The notes beneath the pieces are model-generated. The model made no database searches. It was not told the DNA's origin and saw nothing but the letters and a program-made list of their open reading frames with translations. This document shows positions 8,477 to 17,143 of a DNA stretch of 64,000 nucleotides, piece after piece; position 1 is the stretch's first letter, and every line of letters begins with the position of its first letter. The translations under genes and the position numbers were made by a program. Source of the stretch: Leptospira sp. (GTDB lineage: Bacteria; Spirochaetota; Leptospiria; Leptospirales; Leptospiraceae); contig JAPZRK010000051.1 of NCBI GenBank assembly GCA_027531445.1, positions 16,409 to 80,408 on the forward strand. The letters are read 5' to 3'.

Positions 8477-9193
8477 ATGAAGACTTTGATTGGTAGTTTA
8501 GTATTCTTTTTTGCTTTATCCTCCATATTTAGTGAGGAAGTGGGTGTTGTCACTTTTATCCAGGGCAGTACAAATCTCTCCGGTCCACGCAATAAAAAAC
8601 CTACTCCACTAAAAATTAACCAGGTACTACGTGTGGGAGACAAAGTCACAACAGTAGATGGAATCTGCGAGATCCAACTGGCCACTCAAGCAACCATCCG
8701 AATGGAAAAATATACCTCCCTATCATTGGATGAAATTCTAAACCCTTCAACCAAACGAACCACCGTCAAAGCCTACTCAGGCAAACTCTTCGTCAAAGCC
8801 CACAAACAAGAAGCAGGCAAAGAACAAAAATTGTCCATCGTCGCACCAAGTTATGTCGCCGGCGTAAGAGGGACCGAATTCATTGTAGCATTACCTGATG
8901 CTGGTGGTACAAACGAAGACTTAAAACTTGCCGATGGTGTATATGTAAACGAAGGAACGGTTGCTGTTGGAGATCCCAAAAAGAAAAAGGACGTTCTCGT
9001 AGGAGCAAATGAGGAAATCGTTGTATCTGGATCTGAATTTAAAAAACAAATTTTAAATGAATACGCCAAAGAAAAAATGATCATCTTTGAACATCTAAAA
9101 CAAATCAAAGAAGAAAATTACAATTTGATCAAAGAACAAAACTTAAAGAACAGCGATTTAATCGACAGTATGAAAGGAAAGACCACACCATGA
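8477..9193 (+). CDS. FecR-domain periplasmic protein
   Basis: Starting at the ATG 8477 gives a clean signal peptide (MKTLIGSLVFFFALSSIFS|EE). An in-frame TTG at 8426 would add 17 residues that spoil the signal, so I reject it. The FecR domain follows: VGVVTFIQGSTNLSG, LRVGDKVTTVDG, CEIQLATQATIRM, VKAYSGKLFVKA and SYVAGVRGTEFIV, the last being the family's most recognisable motif. After about residue 195 there is a charged coiled-coil tail (EYAKEKMIIFEHLKQIKEE). There is no sigma or TonB partner nearby, so this is a stand-alone FecR-domain envelope protein, not an iron regulator. Its TGA overlaps the ATG of the DUF4384 gene, so the pair is coupled. Confidence 0.85.
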   Translation: MKTLIGSLVFFFALSSIFSEEVGVVTFIQGSTNLSGPRNKKPTPLKINQVLRVGDKVTTVDGICEIQLATQATIRMEKYTSLSLDEILNPSTKRTTVKAYSGKLFVKAHKQEAGKEQKLSIVAPSYVAGVRGTEFIVALPDAGGTNEDLKLADGVYVNEGTVAVGDPKKKKDVLVGANEEIVVSGSEFKKQILNEYAKEKMIIFEHLKQIKEENYNLIKEQNLKNSDLIDSMKGKTTP

Positions 9194-10095
9194 AAAAGTA
9201 TCTCGTCATTTTCTCAATTTGCACCTTCATATTATTCGCTGGTGAGTCGAATTCAAAACGCCCGGTTTATAAATTTGCTTTCATTGCACAATCGACTGAT
9301 ACCGATACACGTGATCTAACTGATTACATCAAAACTCAGATACTTTCCTCGAATCGAGGTGAAGCAATCCTACAAACTCAGATCCCAACCGGTATAAACC
9401 TAACTTCGTCGATCAATGGTGACATTGATGTGAGTTCCTTAAAAGACGATCCCACTTTTAAATCTGCTGAAAAAATTGTATTGGTTCAGCAAAAAGATTC
9501 CGCTACACAAATTCAAATGGTGGATATGGAATCTGGCAAATTAGAATATAAAAATTCTCTCCCAACTTCAATCTCCAAAACACTACTCCAAGATTTTTTT
9601 TCCTTTTTAGACAAAAAGAACATATACCTAGCCATTACAGAAAAAAAATCATCACCCACATCTCCTCTCAAATTTTCGCAATTAAAATCAAAATATACTG
9701 CTGGCGAGGCGATTCGATTTGAATTGGAATCAAATGAGGACAATTATGTGTACGTGATGCTCATTCCAGGGGACAAATCAGACGAACCAGTGTTACTTTT
9801 TCCAAGCCCTACACAGACAGCGAATTATTTGAAAAAGGGACAAAAGGTTACCATTCCCGACGGGGACAAATCATTGCAGGCGGCTCCACCTTACGGACGT
9901 GATAAGATCAAGGCTTTTGCTTCCAAAGAAGAATGGACAGACTTCCAGTTTAAAAACAAAAAAGGTGACTCCTTTTTTAAACTATTGCCTCCAGCACTTA
10001 CAGGATCCAAATCGATCTCACTTCCAGACGTGATGTCAAAAACCATATTAGATACTTCCGCAATTGAGTGGGAAATGGAAGTGCTTCCAAATTAG
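9190..10095 (+). CDS. Exported DUF4384-domain protein
   Basis: A 301-aa protein with signal peptide (YLVIFSICTFILFAGES). The N-terminal half resembles a TolB-N/FlgO-like sheet (KFAFIAQSTDTDTRDLTDYI). The C-terminal half has the DUF4384 pattern: KYTAGEAIRFELESNEDNYV, VYVMLIPGDKSD, VLLFPSPTQTANYLKKGQ and KIKAFASKEEW. DUF4384 is often found with caspase-like or FecR-like envelope proteins. Here it is coupled to the FecR gene by an ATGA overlap and lies end-to-end with the caspase/kelch operon. Biochemical role unknown. Confidence 0.78.
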   Translation: MKKYLVIFSICTFILFAGESNSKRPVYKFAFIAQSTDTDTRDLTDYIKTQILSSNRGEAILQTQIPTGINLTSSINGDIDVSSLKDDPTFKSAEKIVLVQQKDSATQIQMVDMESGKLEYKNSLPTSISKTLLQDFFSFLDKKNIYLAITEKKSSPTSPLKFSQLKSKYTAGEAIRFELESNEDNYVYVMLIPGDKSDEPVLLFPSPTQTANYLKKGQKVTIPDGDKSLQAAPPYGRDKIKAFASKEEWTDFQFKNKKGDSFFKLLPPALTGSKSISLPDVMSKTILDTSAIEWEMEVLPN

Positions 10096-10118
10096 CATTT
10101 ATTTGTTTGTTGGGTGTT

Positions 10119-11894
10119 TCACCATTTAACTTCTTCGATAATGTTATAAGAAGCGCCACCGTACTGGCCGCCGATCAAAAAGCCTCTATTTTCCCCAGGC
10201 ATTTTGATAAAGTTTGCGGCTGAACGAAGGTAATTTAATTTTCCTATCTCTTTCGAGAGTCCCAACTGCCAATCATTCAATAATATAGAATCAATTGCGT
10301 TTGCTCCCACTGATCCTCCCAATAGAATGTCTTGTGTAGATGAAAAGGGAAAATGGGAATAGGCAGTTCTCGCATCTACACGGAATTGGGTAGACTGCAC
10401 AGTCAATGAATCATTCCAAATTCTTGCAAATGAACCTGATCCCACATAACGCAGTTGTGATCCTCCCAACCTACAAACCACGTTTGACTCAGTAGAAACG
10501 GAACCAGTAGAAGCTGTAGCTGTAGAGTTGGAGATATTAAAAGTCTCCAAAACATCTGTACTAATAGATGAAGCACCGAATACTGAAAATGAACTTTCAG
10601 ATGAACTGCATATACTCCCGCTACCAGTTCCAGATGTCGCTCTCGATCTTTGCATCGTAAATACATTCTGAAATGTCGAAGTGGTTTCTGAAAAAACTTC
10701 AATCGTATTGGAGACTGCTCCCGTACCACCAATCAAATAATGACGGTTCCCAATAGAATGGAGAGTAAAGTCTCGTCTTGCGCCAGTTAAATTAGGACCA
10801 ACAGAAAAACTTGCAGGAATACCCTCAGCCTCATTTCCAGGATCAAACAGAAAAGAAGTGTTTAAACTTGTCCCTGAAGTATTGCGTCCTCCTGCGATCA
10901 AAATCCTTCCATCTGTGAGTGCTGTAGCTTTATGTTCCGATACTGCTGGTGCAATGCCAACACCCCATGTTATTTCCTTTTCAACCTGTAAAGTCTTAGT
11001 ATTGAAAACTTCCAATGTTGCAAAGGCAGTTGCAGAACTCGCAGCAGCCCTTCCTCCAATGATATAAATCCGATCATTAACGAGAACACTACTGAGTTGC
11101 CGGCGAGCCTTTGCGAGTGTAGCCACGATTTTTACGCCGATCAAATTGAGAGTGATCCGATTTTGAGTGAGCGGGTTTCCACCCAGATCTGTAAGCGAGG
11201 ATATTTTTAGGATCAGTTCTCCTCCTGTTCGTATCGGTTCACCCAAAAAGAATAGTCGCACCTGATTGTTGCTAGTCTCTCGTATATCGGAAATTACCAG
11301 ATTTTGACTGGCTTCGCCTTCAAACTGGTAATTCGATATTTTCCCTGACCCTAACATTTTTTCGGAAAAATTGATTTCAATGAAACCTTTTGCCAAGTCA
11401 CTTGTACCAATCAGTTTGCCATCAAACTCCGTCGAAGCTGTAGGCGGAGTTCGATCAATTCGAAATGAGTAGTTTGCATTGAGTAAATTACGACCATTGG
11501 AATCTTTTAGAAAATCAAAGAGAAAAGTAAATTCACCCTCACCGATCGGATTTTTTGGCAGGAGAATCAAACGATTGGGAACCGGATAACTCAAATCATA
11601 TGAATCGGAAACGATTTTGGGAATAACAGTATTTTGATCCAAATTTGCATCACAAGTGAGCGAGACCGACGAGACACTATTCACGACGGATAGATTTTCC
11701 GGGCTATAATTGCAGTTTAGGTTTGGTTGGAATAAAAGAATTTGAGTGAGTAGATTGGACTCATTATTAATGGAATCCATTTTGTTTTGTGATTCCGTAA
11801 TCGAACAAAACTCAAAAGTAAAACTTGTGAGCAATATGAGAAGTCGATGGAGTAACCATCGAATGTGAGAATTATAAACGTTACTTTGCTTCAT
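10119..11894 (-). CDS. Kelch-repeat lipoprotein with Ig-like domain (third of operon)
   Basis: The ATG at 11894 lies inside the end of the preceding gene (14-bp overlap), giving about 591 aa. The signal segment (RLLILLTSFTFEFCSI) carries a lipobox-like FEFC. Next come SbsA-type Ig-like strands (GFIEINFSEKMLGSGKISNY), then at least five kelch blades marked by RIYIIGGRAAAS, RILIAGGRNTSG, RHYLIGGTGAVS, DILLGGSVGAN and GFLIGGQYGGAS, forming a C-terminal beta-propeller. It is the weakest kelch copy: some blades lack the usual Gly-Gly (for example SSFSVFGASS). Propeller lipoproteins usually bind proteins or sugars at the cell surface. It is a paralogue of the two genes upstream and co-transcribed with the caspase-like gene. 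Confidence 0.8.
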   Translation of the reverse strand: MKQSNVYNSHIRWLLHRLLILLTSFTFEFCSITESQNKMDSINNESNLLTQILLFQPNLNCNYSPENLSVVNSVSSVSLTCDANLDQNTVIPKIVSDSYDLSYPVPNRLILLPKNPIGEGEFTFLFDFLKDSNGRNLLNANYSFRIDRTPPTASTEFDGKLIGTSDLAKGFIEINFSEKMLGSGKISNYQFEGEASQNLVISDIRETSNNQVRLFFLGEPIRTGGELILKISSLTDLGGNPLTQNRITLNLIGVKIVATLAKARRQLSSVLVNDRIYIIGGRAAASSATAFATLEVFNTKTLQVEKEITWGVGIAPAVSEHKATALTDGRILIAGGRNTSGTSLNTSFLFDPGNEAEGIPASFSVGPNLTGARRDFTLHSIGNRHYLIGGTGAVSNTIEVFSETTSTFQNVFTMQRSRATSGTGSGSICSSSESSFSVFGASSISTDVLETFNISNSTATASTGSVSTESNVVCRLGGSQLRYVGSGSFARIWNDSLTVQSTQFRVDARTAYSHFPFSSTQDILLGGSVGANAIDSILLNDWQLGLSKEIGKLNYLRSAANFIKMPGENRGFLIGGQYGGASYNIIEEVKW

Positions 11895-13704
11895 ACACCC
11901 ACACCGAATCACTTGAAGCGTTTGCTAAATTGAGACCACCAGCAATCTTTATATAATTAGTATAATCATTCGATCCGCCCAATTCATACACTTTTCCATT
12001 CAAATTCATTGTCGCATTACAAAACTTTGGTTCCGGAATCGACAAACCATCAACAATCTTTGAAAAATCGCGAGAAAGATGAATCACTTTTTCTAACGGA
12101 CCAGGTGATGAATTTCCGCTTATCCCGGACAAAAAATTATAATATCGATCATCGGAGAAAAAATTTGTCCTTCCTAAAGAACGAGAAAGTGTTCCATAAT
12201 TTTCAATTTTTCCTGAATTTAGTTGGTAAACGAGCAAATTAGGCGAACGAAACCCTGATCCAAGAAATAACCTTTCTCCCTCTAAACTGAAAAAACTTTC
12301 GATCAAATTTCCCTGTAACGTTTTGGTTCCCACCACAGTTTGAGCAACCAAATCCAACCTATAGGCCTCGAAATTATATCCTGCTGGGGAATCCAGTCGA
12401 TTGATGAGACCTCCGAACACAAGTACCTTTCCATCGCTCAATTCAACGGCCCCATGCGAATGAAGTGTCGTTGGTAATACAAGTGTTAACGTTTCGAAAG
12501 AAGACGCACCCGGTCTTAAAATCTCTATCACATTCGAGTAACGTAAATCGGCTATGACAGACGATACGACAGTCATACCACCAAGAACGACTATCGAACC
12601 ATCTTTCAATTGTAGGCTCGCAAAATTAGAGCGTGGGGTGTTTAGACTCGGCCCAGATTGAATCGTTTCGGTTTCTGGATCAAAGAGAAACGTCTCCGAA
12701 CTCACGATTCCATATTTATCAGATGCCGCCGTTAAAAAGGAGGACTCGAATCCTCCGATGAGCAATATTTTTCCATTCGGCAATTTAAACGACCGATGAT
12801 AAAACATCGATTTTGTGGTTTGAGCAGTGAGCAATCGACTTGACTCAGTTGACGTATCATAGATCTCTAATGTACTACTGATCGTTCCTAGATTTACACC
12901 CCCGCTATATAAAATACGAGTTGAATCCAAGGCGATTGCAGATCCATCACACCTTTTTTCCTTCAAGGACCCTATTTTACGAAATCCATAGACATTAATC
13001 TCAAAACTTCCACCGCTTACAGCGTTGCCTGCAAAATCCTTTACACGAATAGGTGTAACAGTAACTTGCATCGGCTTTGTCCCAAAACTATCAAAAAAGA
13101 TTCGATAATTTTGATTGTCCACTCTGAGAATCTTGATCGCCTGGATCGTGTTTGGATCTGAATAAGAGATGGAATAATTGGAAAGATCTTCAGCACCTTC
13201 TACTGCTTCCGAAAAAGAAAGGATCGCATTTCCCTCCCTCAAATCGATGGAATGTACCTTCTGTAATTTGTTAGTTGAGACTATTTCCGGCAACTGATTG
13301 TCAATCGTCCATAGGAAAGGTGCATTGCCAAAGCTAATTCCATTTTTTGTGGCAAATCGAGAAAGATCCAACTCGATTCTGCCCTCAATTCCAGTAAATT
13401 CGATTCGATAGCTTTTTGAAGCAAGTCGAGTGAGTGAAAAATTTAAATTTGAACCATTATTATATAAAAGTATATCATTATTAGATAATTCAAGAAGTTC
13501 GTTTTTAAAATTTAAATCGATTGTTTTGAGTTGTTTATGGACCGTTGCGGAAGCTGGAACAAAACTTACTTCAGCGCTTACACCAAAAACAATCAAGCTC
13601 GTAAATAAATTTTCTGTATTGGTAATATCACTACCATTCCCCACTTTTTCCACCTGACAAAAACCAAACAAAACACAACAAATAAGGGGATAAAGTTTAT
13701 TCAT
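11881..13704 (-). CDS. Kelch-repeat lipoprotein with Ig-like domains (second of operon)
   Basis: A 607-aa protein with lipoprotein signal MNKLYPLICCVLFGFCQVEK (lipobox FGFC). Residues about 45-260 form two Ig-like units, the second with NAILSFSEAVEGAEDLSNY and RVKDFAGNAVSGG. From about 265 on are kelch blades with the -GG- turn: RILYSGGVNLGT, KILLIGGFESSF, SIVVLGGMTVVS, KVLVFGGLINRL, RLFLGSGFRSPN and KVYELGGSNDYT. The start overlaps the end of the first kelch gene by 8 bp and the end overlaps the third by 14 bp. Architecture is the same as its neighbours, so the three arose by tandem duplication and have diverged strongly. Confidence 0.82.
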   Translation of the reverse strand: MNKLYPLICCVLFGFCQVEKVGNGSDITNTENLFTSLIVFGVSAEVSFVPASATVHKQLKTIDLNFKNELLELSNNDILLYNNGSNLNFSLTRLASKSYRIEFTGIEGRIELDLSRFATKNGISFGNAPFLWTIDNQLPEIVSTNKLQKVHSIDLREGNAILSFSEAVEGAEDLSNYSISYSDPNTIQAIKILRVDNQNYRIFFDSFGTKPMQVTVTPIRVKDFAGNAVSGGSFEINVYGFRKIGSLKEKRCDGSAIALDSTRILYSGGVNLGTISSTLEIYDTSTESSRLLTAQTTKSMFYHRSFKLPNGKILLIGGFESSFLTAASDKYGIVSSETFLFDPETETIQSGPSLNTPRSNFASLQLKDGSIVVLGGMTVVSSVIADLRYSNVIEILRPGASSFETLTLVLPTTLHSHGAVELSDGKVLVFGGLINRLDSPAGYNFEAYRLDLVAQTVVGTKTLQGNLIESFFSLEGERLFLGSGFRSPNLLVYQLNSGKIENYGTLSRSLGRTNFFSDDRYYNFLSGISGNSSPGPLEKVIHLSRDFSKIVDGLSIPEPKFCNATMNLNGKVYELGGSNDYTNYIKIAGGLNLANASSDSVWVYEAK

Positions 13705-15508
13705 TGTATTCTATCACTTCTATGGAACTCGTATCACGTGAGTTTTGCCTACTTGTATCGCCTTGACTCCCTCCAATGACTACCACCTTACTTTGAGATA
13801 CGGGAACCACGCAATGACCATATCTTGCAGTCTTTAAGGGACTTAGCTGAACAACAGTTGCATTTTGAGGATCGATAAGTTTGACTGAATTTATAGTTTG
13901 GGATTCGATAGGACTTTGGAGGTATCCTCCAATATCTAAAATGTTTTGGCCCTCAAATACAACTGCTCCCCCGTAAACAGTGCCATTATCAAAAAGAGAC
14001 AATGACTGAAACCGAGAAAGGTTCGCATTCCATTTTTCAGAAAGTGCAATCCCACTTCTCCCACCTAATATCGTCAAGTCTTGATCCGTTGCGACCATTC
14101 GATGCAAACTCCGGGGGACCGAAAAACCAGCGCAAGGAGAAGCGGAAGGTTCGCAGGCATAGGTATAAGGAGAAGTCATGGAAATTGATTCGACCAGGTT
14201 TGTGACTACCCCACTTGTATTTTCTCCAGCACTGATCCATAACTTGGATCGAAATTTTGCCCATGCGAGTCCCTCTCTTCCCGAACTGATAGAAGGTCCA
14301 GATTGAATGGTGCCTGGTATTTCGGGATTTACAAATAGTGTTGTGGCAAGCCTTTGAGAATTTGCGTTGGTTGCTTGTCCACCAAACAGAAAAATGTTTC
14401 CATCATCGGTTAATACACTTTCATGATAATATCTGTTCGTTGGGAGAGTAAATGTAGCATTAGCAACTGAAAAGGGATTTACGGTAATCCATTCTGCAGT
14501 ATTGAGTCTAGTCGTGGCTCCATCGGCACCTCTCAGACCTCCGGTCACCAATATCCTACCGTTATTTGCAAGCGTCGCAGAAAAGAAAACTCTCTCAATA
14601 CCAAGGTTACCTATCACCTCAGTCGCATAAGTAGTCAGATTCACTTTTTCAATCGTTCTAACAGGTGTTCCATTTTTCCAACCACCAATTACAAAAACAG
14701 TATTTGAGTCGGTTTTTACACATTGAGCAAACGTGCGTGGTTCAATCACCTCACCGACCTCACGAATGATCGGAATTTTAAAATTCAATGTTTGATTGAG
14801 ATTTGTATCGTTTGTATCTTTGATGTTACTAATTCCTAAAGATAAACTACTAAAGCGAGAATCAGGTGATCCCAAAAATGACAATCTGTAGATTGTATCT
14901 GATATCCTCACAGAATTGACTACCACAAGTGAACCTTTTGCGGATCCAGAAAATTGATAGTGGTTAGGATTGTCAGCTCCGCTTACTTTCTCAGAAAATT
15001 GAAGTTCGATAAATCGATCATTTAAAAATTTTGGGTAATCACCAAGGCGATTCGTTACAACAACACTGGGTGCCGAAGAGTCGATGGTATATTTTTTAGT
15101 TAGCGTAGTAAGGATAGAGTCCTGACCTTTTCCTTTGATTTGATAATTCAAATCAAGAATACCCTGCCAATTTCTATTTAAAAATGAAATGCTGATCAAA
15201 TTCCCATCACGAAACGATACCACATAATCAGAGTATGTTGCACCATTCAAAAGGACCGAGACCGTTGAATCACTTACATCAAAGTCCCGTAAATTTGATC
15301 TTAATGATATGGTTGCAGGAACAGCCGTCAAAACACCGGGTGATGGATCCATTTCATGCGGAAAAACATTTAGGATTAGAGAAAGAAGTGTATTTGATAA
15401 AAAGGTATCACTGGTTGGATCAGTCAATCGAGACGACACTGGAATCGAACAAGAGAGGATCCATAAACAAAAAAGAAGTGAACTAAAATGATGTTTGAAA
15501 ATAAACAT
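13697..15508 (-). CDS. Kelch-repeat lipoprotein with Ig-like domains (first of operon)
   Basis: A 603-aa protein with lipoprotein signal ending ILSC (Cys20). Ig-like units follow, with ISLRSNLRDFDVSDSTVSV, then FIELQFSEKVSGADNPNHY and SNIKDTNDTNLNQ. Kelch blades are clear: TVFVIGGWKNGT, RILVTGGLRGAD, NIFLFGGQATNA, KLWISAGENTSG, DLTILGGRSGIA, NILDIGGYLQSP and KVVVIGGSQGDT, about seven, enough for a closed propeller. It starts 26 bp inside the 3' end of the caspase-like gene, so the two are translationally coupled. It is probably exposed on the envelope. Whether the caspase-like protein cleaves or is controlled by these propellers is unknown. Confidence 0.84.
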   Translation of the reverse strand: MFIFKHHFSSLLFCLWILSCSIPVSSRLTDPTSDTFLSNTLLSLILNVFPHEMDPSPGVLTAVPATISLRSNLRDFDVSDSTVSVLLNGATYSDYVVSFRDGNLISISFLNRNWQGILDLNYQIKGKGQDSILTTLTKKYTIDSSAPSVVVTNRLGDYPKFLNDRFIELQFSEKVSGADNPNHYQFSGSAKGSLVVVNSVRISDTIYRLSFLGSPDSRFSSLSLGISNIKDTNDTNLNQTLNFKIPIIREVGEVIEPRTFAQCVKTDSNTVFVIGGWKNGTPVRTIEKVNLTTYATEVIGNLGIERVFFSATLANNGRILVTGGLRGADGATTRLNTAEWITVNPFSVANATFTLPTNRYYHESVLTDDGNIFLFGGQATNANSQRLATTLFVNPEIPGTIQSGPSISSGREGLAWAKFRSKLWISAGENTSGVVTNLVESISMTSPYTYACEPSASPCAGFSVPRSLHRMVATDQDLTILGGRSGIALSEKWNANLSRFQSLSLFDNGTVYGGAVVFEGQNILDIGGYLQSPIESQTINSVKLIDPQNATVVQLSPLKTARYGHCVVPVSQSKVVVIGGSQGDTSRQNSRDTSSIEVIEYNE

Positions 15509-16895
15509 ACATTTTGTCCTCGATTAGAAAATTCTGTCCAAATCCAACACGCTCTCTTTTCAAATTTGTATAAAGTAGGCGACCATCAATTTGTGATTGC
15601 GAGTCGTTCTCTCTTTTTTTATGAAAAAAATAAAAATCGATTAGATTGTAGGCATAATATAAAATAAAGACATTGCTCACCATTTCCATTTGTTCAATCG
15701 CTTTCTCATAATCTTTTCTGGGGCCAGCGAGCAGAGATTCATTGATCAAAACGGTTTCTAAAAACAAATTGGAAGGAGGCAGTCCTGGCGTATCTAGATA
15801 CTCTTTTTTTGTTTCTTGTAAATTCACATAACTATACGTAAGTAATGAATACAAGACTCCAGATGTCCACATCATCCATCTGCCTTTTGTTTCTTCTCCT
15901 CTTGCGTATTGGCCCCAACCTGGCAAAACCAAACTCCGATAAAGATAACGGTTGTCATATGGATCATAAATTTTTAAATCAGCCAAACTGAATTCGGGAT
16001 TGCTAGCATAGGTAAGTGCAATGTCACCCGACTTTTCGCTATAGTATTTTACGTATGGTTTCTGGTTCTTTTTATTTGTAGCAGACCAATCCTTGAGAGA
16101 GTTTGTAACGTAATCAGATAACTCAGTAAAGGTGATTTCGGCATTAAAGTTGGAATCGGCACGGCCTTCCAAACCATAAATCAGATACTTCGTAAATACA
16201 CCATATGCTGATTTATCATCTTCATAACTATAATAGCCCAATTTTGTTGAATAAAGAACTGCAACTTGTTCTGCATCATTGAAGGTTGTATTCTTTAAAA
16301 ACTTGGGTCCTGAGATTTGAGTGGTTTTATCTGGATTCCGACATGCATCCAAAATAAAGATCACTTTTTTCAGACCCTTTTCTCTAGATCGTTGGATCAA
16401 GTCTTCTAAGGCAATGGACGTACCGATAAGCCTTCCGAGTTCTGAATCTGCCGCCAAAAGATATGTCTTCTCATCATAATCCGTCATACCGTGACCGGAA
16501 AAATAAAAGATCAAACTATCCTCAGGTTGCATCTCTGTAATCATTTTGTCATATTCTGCTTCTAAGCTAAATTTAGATTGTGCTGAAGAACCAGAGACTT
16601 GCGAGGGACCACCACCTAATATCGTTTGTATGCGATCAAAACTTCCATACTTGGCAAGAATTTTTGCTACACCTGTAGCATCGTTTTCTGCTTTATCCAA
16701 ATCTCCGATTTGCGGATCCTGATATGCATTGATACCGATGACCAGTGCAAACTTACGTCCGCTTGTGGATTTGGAATCACTCATTTCGATTCCCTTTTTT
16801 CGGCTTTGCGCCTCTACTGCTACTGATAGGAGAATCAGATAATAGAATGTAAGGAATTTAAAATACTTCAAAATGGAGCCCAGGTTACATCTCAT
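15483..16895 (-). CDS. Secreted caspase-like (orthocaspase, peptidase C14) protease with C-terminal membrane region
   Basis: I use the ATG at 16895 (470 aa); an in-frame TTG at 16919 adds eight residues. A signal peptide (YYLILLSVAVEAQS) is followed by the p20 fold: KFALVIGINAYQD, DLDKAENDATGVAKILAKYG, then the catalytic His in LIFYFSGHGMTDYDE (His135) and the catalytic Cys in KKVIFILDACRNPDK (Cys185). The p10-like part has QVAVLYSTKLGYYSYEDD and GVFTKYLIYGLEG. From about residue 325 comes LVLPGWGQYARGEETKGRW with two membrane helices, as in DUF5683-type tails. Both catalytic residues are present, so it is probably active. Export of a caspase-like enzyme into the periplasm, followed by three kelch lipoproteins in one operon, is the striking feature. 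Confidence 0.87.
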   Translation of the reverse strand: MRCNLGSILKYFKFLTFYYLILLSVAVEAQSRKKGIEMSDSKSTSGRKFALVIGINAYQDPQIGDLDKAENDATGVAKILAKYGSFDRIQTILGGGPSQVSGSSAQSKFSLEAEYDKMITEMQPEDSLIFYFSGHGMTDYDEKTYLLAADSELGRLIGTSIALEDLIQRSREKGLKKVIFILDACRNPDKTTQISGPKFLKNTTFNDAEQVAVLYSTKLGYYSYEDDKSAYGVFTKYLIYGLEGRADSNFNAEITFTELSDYVTNSLKDWSATNKKNQKPYVKYYSEKSGDIALTYASNPEFSLADLKIYDPYDNRYLYRSLVLPGWGQYARGEETKGRWMMWTSGVLYSLLTYSYVNLQETKKEYLDTPGLPPSNLFLETVLINESLLAGPRKDYEKAIEQMEMVSNVFILYYAYNLIDFYFFHKKRENDSQSQIDGRLLYTNLKRERVGFGQNFLIEDKMYVYFQTSF

Positions 16896-16957
16896 TTGTT
16901 CCCATTTTTTTTTCCACAATATCTTGCAAAACTGACTAAATGTGATTCTTATATTTC

Positions 16958-17143
16958 ATGAATCGAATCATCATATTCTGTCTCCTTGCCTTTACATTTT
17001 CAGGAATACTCCTATGCAAAAAGAAAGAAGAAAAGGGTGGCGGCCTCCTCATCCTGGGGCTTTTATTCCAACAAAACGCAACTGCTGGCTGTAATGTCCA
17101 ATCAGGTTTCACAATTTGTGTACCGAAAGGGATCGCTGAATAA
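16958..17143 (+). CDS. Small lipoprotein
   Basis: A 61-aa protein, divergent from the caspase-like gene. The N-terminus MNRIIIFCLLAFTFSGILLC is a lipoprotein signal with Cys20 followed by KKKEEKGGG. The mature part is a GGGLLILGLLFQQN stretch, common in leptospiral lipoproteins, then a Cys pair (AGCNVQSGFTICVP). No Shine-Dalgarno is visible before the ATG, and a TTATAT box lies only a few bases upstream, so the message may be leaderless. Its TAA directly abuts the ATG of the next gene. Function unknown. Confidence 0.62.
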   Translation: MNRIIIFCLLAFTFSGILLCKKKEEKGGGLLILGLLFQQNATAGCNVQSGFTICVPKGIAE

